From Euglena gracilis (taxonomy: Eukaryota > Euglenozoa > Euglenophyceae > Euglenales > Euglenaceae), in NCBI GenBank assembly GCA_900893395.1, contig CAAHFI010813935.1:27342-91341 (forward strand): a stretch of DNA of 64,000 nucleotides. The letters run 5' to 3'. A program made the position numbers and the translations under genes. Within the stretch, counting starts at the first letter, position 1; each line of letters opens with the position of its first letter. Positions 11,184-20,289 of this stretch are shown here, piece by piece. The notes beneath the pieces were generated by a model that had not been told where the DNA came from, ran no database searches, and was given only the letters and a program-made list of their open reading frames with translations.

Positions 11184-11375
11184 ATGGCTTTGAGATGGAA
11201 GCAACGAGCCCAAGTAAAATCATCAACTATTCAACGAATTGTGAGAAATATAATCGCTGAAGTACACCAAATACCGTACAGGTCAACAGGAGAGCGAGCA
11301 ATGGAAACAAATGTGTGCAGAAAGTGGATAGAACTTTACAAAATCAGAAGGGGCATGTTTCAGATGGGAAATTAA
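11184..11375 (+). pseudogene. Unrecognised conserved short ORF, K copy (C-type)
   Basis: A 63-codon ORF starts MALRWKQRAQVKSS and continues through IVRN, PYRSTGERAMETNVCRKW and ELYKI. It is rich in Arg and Lys. The same ORF occurs in C1, C2 and C4 with a few substitutions (E/D, Q/R, I/M), and it diverges at the 3' end after KI. The frame continues upstream through a TGA into EVR and KKPASPSITFKDDV. This copy lacks the TA-flanked element found upstream in all C copies. No domain is recognised, and it may be a fragment of a dead gene. Confidence 0.3.
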
Positions 11376-11589
11376 AAAAAATAACAAAATTTCGCATATT
11401 ATTCCCATTTGGCACAAATAAAACGTCAAAAATGTTCAATTTTCGAAAAGGAAGCCTAAAATAAAAAAACATTTTGAACGGGAGGGTCGGAGGGGTGGGT
11501 CGATGTAGTTTTTTTTTTCTGGCCACAAAAGAGTGGCCGTATTTCACAAATAATTCCTGAACCTGCAGGCACAAAAATGACAAACTTTC

Positions 11590-11780
11590 GGGGGGGGGTC
11601 CGGTGGGGGTCCATTCCGTTGGCTTCTTCTGGCCGTTCACACAAAAAAGGGACCCCGAAAAAGTGCTAATGAGAACTCCCAAAACTGCCAACCTTTGCCA
11701 CTGCTCCCCAACCTTTTACTAACTTCAAAAGTGATGCCTTGGGTCGTTTCCATTCAGGAAACAGCCCAGGGGCATTGAGA
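11590..11780 (+). repeat. Divergent ancestral monomer in K (1)
   Basis: It carries GGGGGGGTCCGGTGGGGGTCC, CTTCTGGCCGTTCACACAAA, AAGTGCTAATG, CTGCCAACCTTTGCCACTGC and GTCGTTTCCATTCAGGAAAC in the family order. Confidence 0.65.
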
Positions 11781-11923
11781 CTGAGACCACAAGCCATTTA
11801 GGAGAAAAGATGACTTTTTTCCTTTTCAGTACAAAAAGAGATTCACGACGAAAATCTGGTACAAAAAACTGCAGTGACACCAAAGCTTGTATTGACCGTT
11901 GGGAAACTTTTTATCCTTGAAAT

Positions 11924-12006
11924 ATGAAGCCCACCACCCAATTGTAAAGGTATTCACGAGGGCTTATGAAGCCCACCACCAATTGTAAAGGTATTCACGA
12001 GGGCTT
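11924..12006 (+). repeat. Two-copy 42/41-base tandem duplication
   Basis: ATGAAGCCCACCACC followed by AATTGTAAAGGTATTCACGA and GGGCTT is repeated twice in direct orientation. The first unit has one extra C-A step. It is not found elsewhere in the window. Confidence 0.85.
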
Positions 12007-12029
12007 TGAAATACTGCCCGGCTGACGGA

Positions 12030-12470
12030 CGATGCCCCAGGGCCCTATCAGCCGAAAAAAGGTACACCTGAACGCACACACACATCGCTTTTGTTTGACC
12101 AAACCTTGAATGTGGCGTTGTGTCTTATGGCCCTGCACACAAAAGAGGGGCCCTGAAAAGGCGTTGGCGGGCTCGAGACCCAGTTTACCTCCCGAAACAG
12201 CCAACCTTCTGCCACCGATGCCCAACCTTTTTAACTGACTCAAACCTCACAACAAGCAGGGGTCTATTCCGTTGTCTCTTTCTGGTTCGTTCACACAAAA
12301 GAGGTGAACCTAAAAACGCATTGGCAGGCTCGGGCCAAATTTCCCTTTGAAACAGCCAACCTTTGCCAACGCTCCCCAACCTTTTGCTGGGTTCAAAAAT
12401 GATACCTTGGTTTTCGGTTCAGGAAAAGCCAAAAAAGGCCGAGGATTGATGCCCCAGGGCCCACAAAAAA
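12030..12470 (+). repeat. Two divergent ancestral monomers in K (2 and 3)
   Basis: Each has the GATGCCCCAGGGCCC core, a CACACAAAAGAG block, GCGTTGGCGGGCTCG or CATTGGCAGGCTCG, and CAACCTTTTTAACT or CAACCTTTTGCTGG. The first retains AACGCACACACACATC, which is also the A-monomer form, so it bridges the K and A versions of the family. Confidence 0.6.
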
Positions 12471-12479
12471 TTCTTAAAA

Positions 12480-13010
12480 AAAGACCCAGGGCTGCAAAAT
12501 GCCCACAAAGAAATAGAAGTCGTTCCAAACACATAACATTTATTTATGTGTGAAAATAGGACTGTGATGCCGCACCCCCCCCCGGCATTCACCACCATCA
12601 CGATGAACACTTTTGCAAATTTGCAGTGCTTTCCGCAACACGCAACACATGTCTCGGAAAAAATAACAACTGAATGTTCCTTAAAAAAACACAAAAATTT
12701 GCAAAACAAAGTGCACGCAACAACATTTCACCAGAAGAAACAGCAATCACAAAGGGCTTGGCAGCACACCGTTCCAACCTTTCTTTGAAATCTGGTTGTC
12801 ATCAACATCAAGAAATTGAATTGAAAATAAAATACCATGATTTGGGAGCATCCTGTGAAAAACAGGGGGGGAAAGCAGCACAAGTGGATTGGTGGCAGAT
12901 GCCCACAAAACACATGGACAATTTCTTTTTCAGAACAGGGCAAGCAGGTCCGGGGGTCTTTGCCGTTGATTTTTGCTGGCTGTTGCCCACCGTGACTTAG
13001 ACCGACACAT
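12480..13010. other. Single-copy stretch with nothing recognised
   Basis: It has no relative elsewhere in the window, except that its end (near 13005-13030) returns to a monomer-like GGCCGAAAAAGTTTAG. Short open frames of 76-108 codons exist on both strands, none recognisable. It contains a run of C followed by GGCATTCACCACCATCACG. Confidence 0.5.
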
Positions 13011-13079
13011 TAGGCCGAAAAAGTTTAGTTTTTTATTCATAATTCCTGAAACTGCAAGAACAAAAATGACAAAACTTTG

Positions 13080-13600
13080 ACAAGGGTGTCCGGGGATGTC
13101 CAGGGGGGGGGGTGGTCCATGTCATTGGTGCTTTCTGGCCGTACACACAAAGAGGGGCCCTGAAAAAGCGTTCGTTGGATCGGGGCCCAATTTTTTTTTG
13201 CCCGAAACTGCCAACCCTTTGCCACCGCTCCCCAACCATTAACTAACTTTAAAAAATGGTACCTTAGGTCATTTCCATTCGGGAAACAGCCAAGGGGGCC
13301 GAGGGATGATGCCCCAGGGCCCCCCCCCAATTCAGCCCAAAAAGTTGAGTTTTCATTACATTTGAATGCAGAATTCCCGAAACTGCAAGGACAAAAATGA
13401 AAAACTTTTGACAGGGGGGTGGGGGTCGGGGGGGGTCCGGGGGTTGGTGTTTTCTGGACGCACACACAAAGAGAGGCCCTGAAGAAGCGTTGGCCGGCTC
13501 GGGCCCAATTTCGCCCGAAACTGCCAAACCCTTTGCCACCGCTCCCCAACCATTAACTAACTTTCAAAAATGGTACCTTGGGTCGTTTCCATTCGGGAAA
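13080..13600 (+). repeat. Two divergent ancestral monomers in K (4 and 5)
   Basis: Both hold AACTGCAAGRACAAAAATGA before the G-rich block, then CTGGCCGTACACACAAAGAG or CTGGACGCACACACAAAGAG, GCGTT, CGAAACTGCCAA, the CGCTCCCCAACCATTAACTA variant and GTCGTTTCCATTCGGGAAAC. The second runs directly into B2 at 13580, at the same point where the window begins. Confidence 0.65.
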
Positions 13601-14350
13601 CAACCAGTCCAAGCCGTGTTTTCAAGCTGTTGGGGGGGGAATCCCTTTTGTTGTTCAAACTGTCTGAGGGCCCAAAATAACAAAATCACTTGGGTTGCCC
13701 GGAGCAAATTACCTTTCTTGCTCAACTGTCCGAGGGCCCCAAAATAACAAAATCCCTTTGTGTTTCCAAGTCGTTTTGGGGGGCAAAGCCCTTTGTGTTT
13801 CTTGGCTACTTAAAATTTCTGGGTTTACCCGGGAGTTTGGGGGCCAAAAAATGTACCAGACACAGGTTTTTGAGGGTGCTGAATCAAAAAAAGTGGGTCA
13901 TTTGGCTTAATTTTTCGTTTTACGAAACTCGATTTTTCCTTCATTAGCTATCAACGTTTCATGAATTGTTAGAAATATGACTGCTAACGTACAGCGAATA
14001 CCGTACAGGTCATCAACAGGAGAGCAATAGAAATAGAAAGTGTCCAGAAAGTGGATGGAACCTTTTGGGTAGTTCTTGGGGAGGCAATTCCAACCTCCAC
14101 CCCCCACGCAGGGAGGGGGTCCGGGGGGGTCCGGGGGGTCGGGGGGCGGGGGGTCGGGGGGGGGGGGGGGTGTTTTCTGGCCGCGCACACAAGAGGGGCC
14201 CTGAAAAAGCGTTGGCCGGCTCGGGGCCCAATTTTTTTTCGCCCGAAACTGCCAACCCTTTGCCACCGCTCCCCAACCTTTTACTAACTTTATAATGGCA
14301 CCTTGGGTCGTTTCCATTCGGGAAACAGCCAAGGGGGCCGAGGGATGATG
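13580..14350 (+). repeat. Module B, copy 2, with a 1.1 kb internal deletion
   Basis: The sequence follows B1 from window base 1 through the E-type lead and CGTTTTACGAAACTCGATTT. It then jumps near 13936-13940 to TTCATTAGCTATCAACG, which corresponds to base 1508 of B1. About 1.1 kb is lost, including most of the gene-like stretch. The end is also shortened: GATGATGCC joins GGGGAGG directly, removing the segment that normally links B to array A. Confidence 0.85.
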
Positions 14351-16660
14351 CCGGGGAGGAGGGGGGGTCCGGGGGGAGTTGTGTTTTCTGGCCGCACACA
14401 CATTTTTCCGCAATGTGTCCCAATGGTGCCTAAGGAATGCAAAGGGGGCTTTTGGCGCTGTTTTTGCTCCTACGGAACTTCGGAAAATTTCGAAAATTTT
14501 TGGGAAATAATACCCCCCCCCTCGAGCCGGGGCTTCAGGCGAAAAATAATCCCCTGGGGATGTTATTTGGGGGGTTACCATGATGTTAAGAGTTTTTGTC
14601 GGTGATTTTGAATGTGTGGGGGGGGGTAAGTCCGGGGGTTTTCATGTCATTCTGACCTCAAAAAAAAAACAGCAAAAAATAATTCCCGGGAGAGCGATGC
14701 CAAAACAAGAAAGCTCGTATTTTGTCCAATCCTGCTCCAACTTGCTTGAAAAGACAGGCAAAATCCAAAGGACGTCCCTTTGGATGTGCCTGGGGGGGGG
14801 CCATCACCGGGTCAGATCATGGCTCAAAAAGAATAAATACTCAAATGATGAAATGTATCAAAAAAAATATTGGCGGGCTGGGTCCTGACACACCCACGTC
14901 GACAGTTGTGAGTTTCACTTTTCACTTTCACTTTCGCCTGGAGCGGGACAGAGCGCCAGGCGAAATTCGTGGGATCCGAGGGCTGATGCCCCAGTTCCCA
15001 CTATTGGCCGAAAAAGGTTACACCTAAACACACACACGCACATCCACACCGTTTGAAAAAATCTCGAACGTGCAATTTTGGAAAGCAATGGTGGCCAACT
15101 TTTGCCGGGAGTGGGGTCCGGGGGGAGATCGACGTTGTTGGTTTTTTCTGGCTGTTCACACATAAGAGTGACCCTAGAAAAAGCGGGTGGCGGGTTTGGG
15201 CCACATATATTGCAAAAAATGGAGCCCACACTGGTTGACTCTTCTCCCTTGGGAACATTGCTCACCCGCTTGAGGTTTGGGAAGTTGAAAAACTTGAAAT
15301 GAATGCCTTTGGTCGGAGGGTCCGGGCTGTAGGTTGCATCCCAATCTGGCCGTTCACGCAAATCATGCAAGGTGAAATGAAAAGCATTGGGGGCTGGAAA
15401 GCATCAAAGGTTGGCGGGGGGACTTTCACCTTCGCGGGGGGGGGTCCGTGGGGGGTCCGGGGAGGACGGGGGGTCCGGGGGGGGGGGTTGGTGTTTTCTG
15501 GCCGCACACACATTTTTCCGCAATGTGTCCCAATGGTGCCTAAGGAATGCAAAGGGGGGCTTTTGGCGCTGTTTTTGCTCCTACGGAACTTCGGAAAATT
15601 TCGAAAATTTTTGGGAAATAATACCCCCCCCCTCGAGCCGGGGCTTCAGGCGAAAAAAATAATCCCCTGGGGGATGTTATTTGGGGGGGTTACCATGATT
15701 AAGAGTTTTTGTCGGTGATTTTGAATGTGGGGGGGGGTAAGTCCGGGGGTTTTCATGTCATTCTGACCTCAAAAAAAAAACAGCAAAAAAATAATTCCCG
15801 GGAGAGCCGATGCCCAAAACAAGAAAGCTCGTATTTTGTCCAATCCTGCTCCAACTTGCTTGAAAAGACAGGCAAAATCCAAAGGACGTCCCTTTGGATG
15901 TGCCTGGGGGGGGGCCATCACCGGGTCAGATCATGGCTCAAAAAGAATAAATACTCAAATGATGAAATGTATCAAAAAAATATTGGCGGGCTGGGTCCTG
16001 ACACACCCACGTCGACAGTTGTGAGTTTCACTTTTCACTTTCGCTTTCGCCTGGAGCGGGACAGAGCGCCAGGCGAAATTCGTGGGATCCGAGGGCTGAT
16101 GCCCCAGTTCCCACTATTGGCCGAAAAAGGTTACACCTAAACACACACACGCACATCACCACCGTTTGAAAAAATCTCGAACGTGCAATTTTGGAAAGCA
16201 ATGGGTGACCAACTTTTGCCGGGAGTGGGGTCCGGGGGGAGATCGACGTTGTTGGTTTTTTCTGGCTGTTACACAAAAGAGTGACCCTAGAAAAGCGGTG
16301 GCGGGCTTGGGGCCACATATATTGCAAAAACTGGAGCCCACACTGGTTGACTCTTCTCCCTTGGGAACTTTGCTCACCCGCTTGAGGTTTGGGAAGTTGA
16401 AAAACTTGAAATGAATGCTTTTGGTCGGAGGGTCCGGGCTGTAGGTTGCATCCCAATCTGGCCGTTCACGCAAATCATGCAAGGTAAAAAGAAAAGCATT
16501 GGGGGCTGGAAAGCATCAAAGGTTGGCGGGGGGACTTCCGCCTTCGGGGGGGGGTCCGTGGGGAGGGTCCGGGGAGGACGGGGGTCCGGAGGGGGGGGTT
16601 GGTGTTTTCTGGCCGCACACACATTTTTCCGCAATGTGTCCCAATGGTGTCTAAGGAATG
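14351..16660 (+). repeat. Satellite array A2, two monomers
   Basis: The anchor occurs at 15299 and 16411. The second monomer carries the end-of-array variants: CTGGAGCCCAC, GGGAACTTTGC, AATGCTTTTGG, AAGGTAAAAAGAAAAGC, ACTTCCGCCTTCGG and TGTCTAAGGAATGCCCTCCG. The first has lost a few bases relative to array A1 (for example AGAGCGATGCCAAAAC near 14693). Confidence 0.93.
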
Positions 16661-16708
16661 CCCTCCGACAATTAAATTTTTAAATTTGCACATGGTGTGA
16701 AAGTGTTA

Positions 16709-16935
16709 CCACCTCCCCCCCCATAATTCACCGTGGGACCTCTCCACGGGACCCCCCTTTGGTCAATTGGGGGGGGTTCAATTAGGGGGGGGGCGTCAAT
16801 TAGGGGGGGGTGCCGTCGATTTGGGGGTGCTTCAGCACAGAATCCCCCCGGGCAGTCAATTAGGGGGGGGTCGAAAAAATTTTCCCCGGGGCGTTTGGTC
16901 AATTAAGGGGGGGGTCAATTGGGGGGGGGAGGTGG
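16709..16935. mobile_element. TA-flanked G-rich MITE-like element, copy 1
   Basis: The ends are CCACCTCCCCCC and GGGGGGAGGTGG, perfect inverted repeats of 12 bases or more, with TA at 16707-16708 and 16936-16937. The empty site is at 11083. The interior is a chain of TCAATTAGGGGGG and TCAATTGGGGG units with no ORF. TA duplication with short inverted termini is characteristic of non-autonomous Tc1/mariner-type elements such as Stowaway. Assignment to that superfamily is inference; no transposase is seen in the window. Confidence 0.65.
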
Positions 16936-17035
16936 TATTTCAAAAACTGTTCCTCAAAAAAAGCCAGCAAGCCCCTTCCATAACTTTAAGGATGATGTCG
17001 AAGTGCGATGAAAGATACTCTTCATCCACAAAAAA

Positions 17036-17290
17036 ATGGCTTTGAGATGGAAGCAACGAGCCCAAGTAAAATCATCAACTATTCAACGAATTGTGAGAAA
17101 TATAATCGCTGACGTACACCGAATGCCATACAGGTCAACAGGAGAGCGAGCAATGGAAACAAATGTGTGCAGAAAGTGGATAGAACTTTACAAAATCAAG
17201 AAGGGGCATGTTTCAGATGGGAAATTAACAAAATTTGAGCTTTTTTTTCGTCCATTATTAGGTAAATTTTGCCAGTGGGACACCAGCTGA
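17036..17290 (+). pseudogene. Unrecognised conserved short ORF in C1
   Basis: An 84-codon frame starts MALRWKQRAQVKSS and includes IVRNIIADVHRMPYRS, TGERAMETNVCRKW and ELYKIKKGHVSDG, ending GKFCQWDTS. It is basic and has no membrane segment. Copies at 34633-34836 and 56926-57129 end earlier (67 codons) because one extra base precedes AACAAAATTTGAG. The copy at 44518-44796 has lost a base at the ATG. The same frame continues upstream past a TGA to DDVEVR, so the true reading unit may once have been longer. A more decayed paralogue lies in module B. Function unknown. Confidence 0.33.
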
Positions 17291-18026
17291 GCATTTTTTA
17301 GTCATTCGAATAATATGTAGGCAATTAACCCTTCACAATGACTATAGAATGACCCCCAAAACAGGCTAAAATGGTCAAAATTGATCAAAAAAAAGTCCAA
17401 AATTGGCAAAATTGACAAAAATTGACAAAAAATGACTTCAAATGGGCAAAAATGCAGCCTCCACCAACGATAAACATGACCTTGAAGGGCGGCGAAGTCG
17501 TTTTTGCAGTGGAAGGCTGTGGCTCGGGTCATTTTCCTGTGAGTCACACGGCTGGCCGACGGCTGGCCGACGGCGTGCTCCCCCTTTCATTGACCGAGCC
17601 AAAAAAAAAACCCGTCGGCCGGGGCCGAGGGACAATAAGGGGGGACAATAGGGGGGGGTAGAAAATCTGACACCACCGGTGACAACCATGATTTCACACG
17701 GAAGGGAGGTTCGGGGTGAACCATGTCGCGACTTCCAATCTGACCATTCACATAAATTTTTTTAAAAAAAGTGCGGGACTCTGGGGTAATGCAAAAATTG
17801 GCACCCCCGCTGGCAAATTGCCCCCATATACCCTACATACCCCCATTAATTCTCACTCACCCTCTGCTCCTTTCTTAAACACTTTTCATCCTTCGATGTT
17901 TTCCCCCTAAGTGTGAAATTCTCCGCTGTGCCCTGGGCGAGGGGAGGGCGGGGGCGCCTGCCCCCAGACCCCCTCTTCCCCCTGCCCCCCCAAATAACAG
18001 TTAAAATGCCATTGTCCGAATGCAAA

Positions 18027-18130
18027 GGAGGTTCGGCACGTCTGATGAGGACCCTCGGCCACTAGGGGGGGGGTCCCCATTTTGCCGTGCCGAGGGGGTC
18101 TGACCCCAGGGGGGGGGCTGCCGAACCTCC
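18027..18130. repeat. 104-base foldback in C1
   Basis: GGAGGTTCGGCA (18027-18038) is the exact reverse complement of TGCCGAACCTCC (18119-18130). A second, inner pair CCCTCGGC / GCCGAGGG lies inside, around a run of G. Copies are at 35628-35732, 45542-45647 and 57925-58028; arm sequence is kept while the inner G-runs vary. It may be an immobile foldback element or a structured motif. Confidence 0.7.
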
Positions 18131-18665
18131 AAAGGTCACTGTCTTCGTCACAAAATAATTTATCACCAGTTTTTTTTAACCCCGCAAGTGACCCCAACAT
18201 GTATGCAACAGCATGGGGTGGATGGGATGGGGGGTGGAAGGAGTGTGGGGGTGTTTTGTTTGGTGGGGTTAAGCCCGAGTTACGGCCATTTCTTGGCGCC
18301 AATTTTGGCCATTTTACACTTTTTTCATTTGCATTTTTTCTGCAGGCCATAATAGCTTGTTTCGGGGTTCGGGGTGAGGGGCGTGGGGGGGTTGTGGCGG
18401 TGGTGAAGGGGATGTGGGGGGGAGGTTGGGTGGTGGGGGGGGGTTGAAAATTCAAAAAAAAAGCAAACGGCCGAGGATGATTCCCCAGGGCCTCACATAA
18501 GCCGATGAAAAACGACACACACGCATTAAATGTAACTTGCTTAACCGACGGAGGGCCCCAAAATAAATTTGCTTTGTGATGCAAGCACCGAGCCCAAGTA
18601 AGTTCATTGGCTATCAACGTTTCATGAATTGTCTGAAATATGACTGCTAACGTACAGCGAATACC

Positions 18666-19350
18666 GTTTTAGGTCAGATCATGGCTCAAAAAGAATAAAT
18701 ACTCAAATGATGAAATGTATCAAAAAAATATTGGCGGGCTGGGTCCTGACACACCCACGTCGACAGTTGTGAGTTTCACTTTTCACTTTCACTTTCGCCT
18801 GGAGCGGGACAGAGCGCCAGGCGAAATTCGTGGGATCCGAGGGCTGATGCCCCAGTTCCCACTATTGGCGAAAAAGGTTACACCTAAACACACACACGCA
18901 CATCACCGCTGTTTGAAAAAATCTCGAACGTGCAATTTTGGAAAGCAATGGGTGACCAACTTTTGCTTTTGTTTTTTTTACCCCGCAAGTGACCCCAACA
19001 TGTATGCAACAGCATGGGGTGGATGGGATGGGGGTGGAAGGAGTGTGGGGGTGTTTTGTTGGGTGGGGTAAGCCTGAGTTACGGCCATTTCTTGGCGCGA
19101 AATTTGGCGATTTTACACTTTTTTCATTTTGCATTTTTTCTGCAGGCCATAATAGCTTGTTTCGGGGTTCGGGGTGAGGGGGTGGGAGGGTTGTGGCGGT
19201 GGTGAAGGGATGTGGGGGGGGGACGTTGGGTGGTGGGGGGGGGTTGAAAAATTCAAAAAAAATAAGCAAACGGCCGAGGATGATTCCCCAGGGCCTCATA
19301 TAAGCCGATGAAAAACGACACACACGCATTAAATGTAACTTGCTTAACCG
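18666..19350 (+). repeat. Module D, copy 1
   Basis: A 300-base A fragment (18670-18966, from GATCATGGCTCAAAAAG to ACCAACTTTTGC) is fused at a T-run to a second copy of the 18.18-18.53 kb part of module C (CCCCGCAAGTGACCCCAACA onward). The A fragment has its own variants, ATTGGCGAAAAAGG and ATCACCGCTGTTTG, shared by D1-D4, so the fusion is ancestral to all four. Confidence 0.85.
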
Positions 19351-20030
19351 ACGGAGGGCCCCAAAATACAAAATCCTTGTGTATCCAAGTCGTTTTGAGG
19401 GGCAAATCCCTTGTGTTTCCAAGTCGTCTTGGGGGCAAATCCCTATTGTTGCTCAAATGTCCGAGGGCCCCAAAAACTGTCTCAGGGCCCAAAAAATAGC
19501 AAAATCCCTTGTGTTTCCAAGTCGTTGGGGGGGGGGGCAAATCCTTTGTGTTTCCAGGTCGTTTTGGGGGGCAAATCCCCTTTGTTGCTCAACTGTCTCA
19601 CGGCCCAAAAATGATGAAATCCCTTGTGTTTCCAAGTCGCTTTGCGCAAATCCCTGGCCTCAAAATAACCAAATCCCTTGTGTTCCTTGTGTGCCAACAT
19701 CAAAAAAAGTGGGGGGGGGTCCGGTCATGGCAGTAGCTTTGGCCTGGGGGGTGGGGTGGTGGGGGTCGACCACATGGTCGGCCACGGTCGCCTCGGTCGC
19801 CCTCCGTCGCCCTCGTGCGTGGGGGGGGACCGAGGGTGACCGAGCTTTCTCTTGTGGGGTCGACCGAGGGCGACCACGGTCGACCCCACCCCACAACCAT
19901 ACCCCCCCCCCTTTGCAAAGTCGGTCGCCCTCGGTCGACCCCCACAACCGAAGCTCGGTTGTCCTCGGTCCCCCCCACGACCGACCCCCCCCCCCCCCGC
20001 AAAGAGGTGTTCTGTGACTGGGTGAGAGGT
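19351..20030 (+). repeat. Module E, copy 1
   Basis: A minisatellite (19364-19690) with CCCTTGTGTTTCCAAGTCG units is followed by CGGTCGCCCTCCGTCGCC-like words and an imperfect GGTCGACC foldback (about 19816-19983). In this copy the left outer arm is damaged (CTCGTGCGTGGG instead of CTCGGTCGTGGG), and one G is missing from the GTGGGGGTCGACC step. Confidence 0.8.
19858..19940. repeat. GGTCGACC inverted repeat core in E1
   Basis: GGTCGACCGAGGGCGACC (19858-19875) and its exact complement GGTCGCCCTCGGTCGACC (19923-19940) flank a spacer ending TTTGCAAAGTC. A smaller GGGGTCGACC/GGTCGACCCC hairpin (19856-19887) overlaps the left arm, so alternative folds compete. Confidence 0.75.
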
Positions 20031-20055
20031 TAGTGGAAAATGAGCGAGGAGAATA

Positions 20056-20255
20056 CCATGCCCCCCCCCCCCGAGTTAGTCACCCCCCCTATTAGTCACC
20101 TTTGGGCCCCAGGTAAAAAAAATCCGAAGGGAAACATTTTCTGTGAAAAAAAAGCCAAAATTGGACACCCACAATTCTTGCCTTGTTGCCATCCATTGAA
20201 AAGTGCCCTGGAATTTCCCTTCCAGGGGGGGTGACTACTGTGGGGGGGGGCACGG
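20056..20255. mobile_element. TA-flanked C/G-rich foldback in F1, internally deleted
   Basis: The termini are CCATGCCCCCCC...AGTTAGTCACCCCCC on the left and GGGGGGGTGACTACTGTGGGGGG...CACGG on the right, flanked by TA at 20054-20055 and 20256-20257. About 110 bases of the interior, present in F2-F4, are missing. The right arm carries a local change (ACTACTGTG for ACTAACTG). Confidence 0.55.
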
Positions 20256-20289
20256 TAAAATGCCAGGGGGCATGTGTGTTCTGGTGTTG

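Larger units (their letters stand above)
11001..13579 (+). repeat. Module K: degenerate monomers and C-like fragment between A1 and B2
   Basis: This region occurs once in the window. It begins with a C-like segment (11041-11390), followed by AT-rich spacer. It then holds several divergent short monomers (about 11590-11780, 12030-12250, 12250-12470, 13080-13330 and 13410-13600), a 42-base tandem duplication, and a stretch at about 12480-13010 with no relative in the window. Divergence is much higher than within array A, suggesting an older layer of the satellite. Confidence 0.75.
16661..18665 (+). repeat. Module C, copy 1
   Basis: In order it holds a TA-flanked G-rich element (16709-16935), the C-type ORF (17036-17290), an AT-rich stretch of AAAATTGAC-like words (17346-17450), and a stretch with ORFs on both strands and two GGCTGGCCGAC units (about 17455-17600). 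Next come a GGTTC/GAACC hairpin near 17708, a C/T-rich stretch, a foldback (18027-18130), a G-rich block (18190-18440) and a 100-base piece homologous to B (18565-18665). The piece ends ACCGTTTTAGGTCA, where it fuses to an A fragment. Copies C2-C4 match throughout. Confidence 0.88.

Noticed and set aside
16709-16935. Telomere-like TTAGGGGGG units
   Set aside because: G-run length is irregular, units are separated by unrelated words, and they lie inside an element with inverted termini and TA flanks. It is not a telomeric array.
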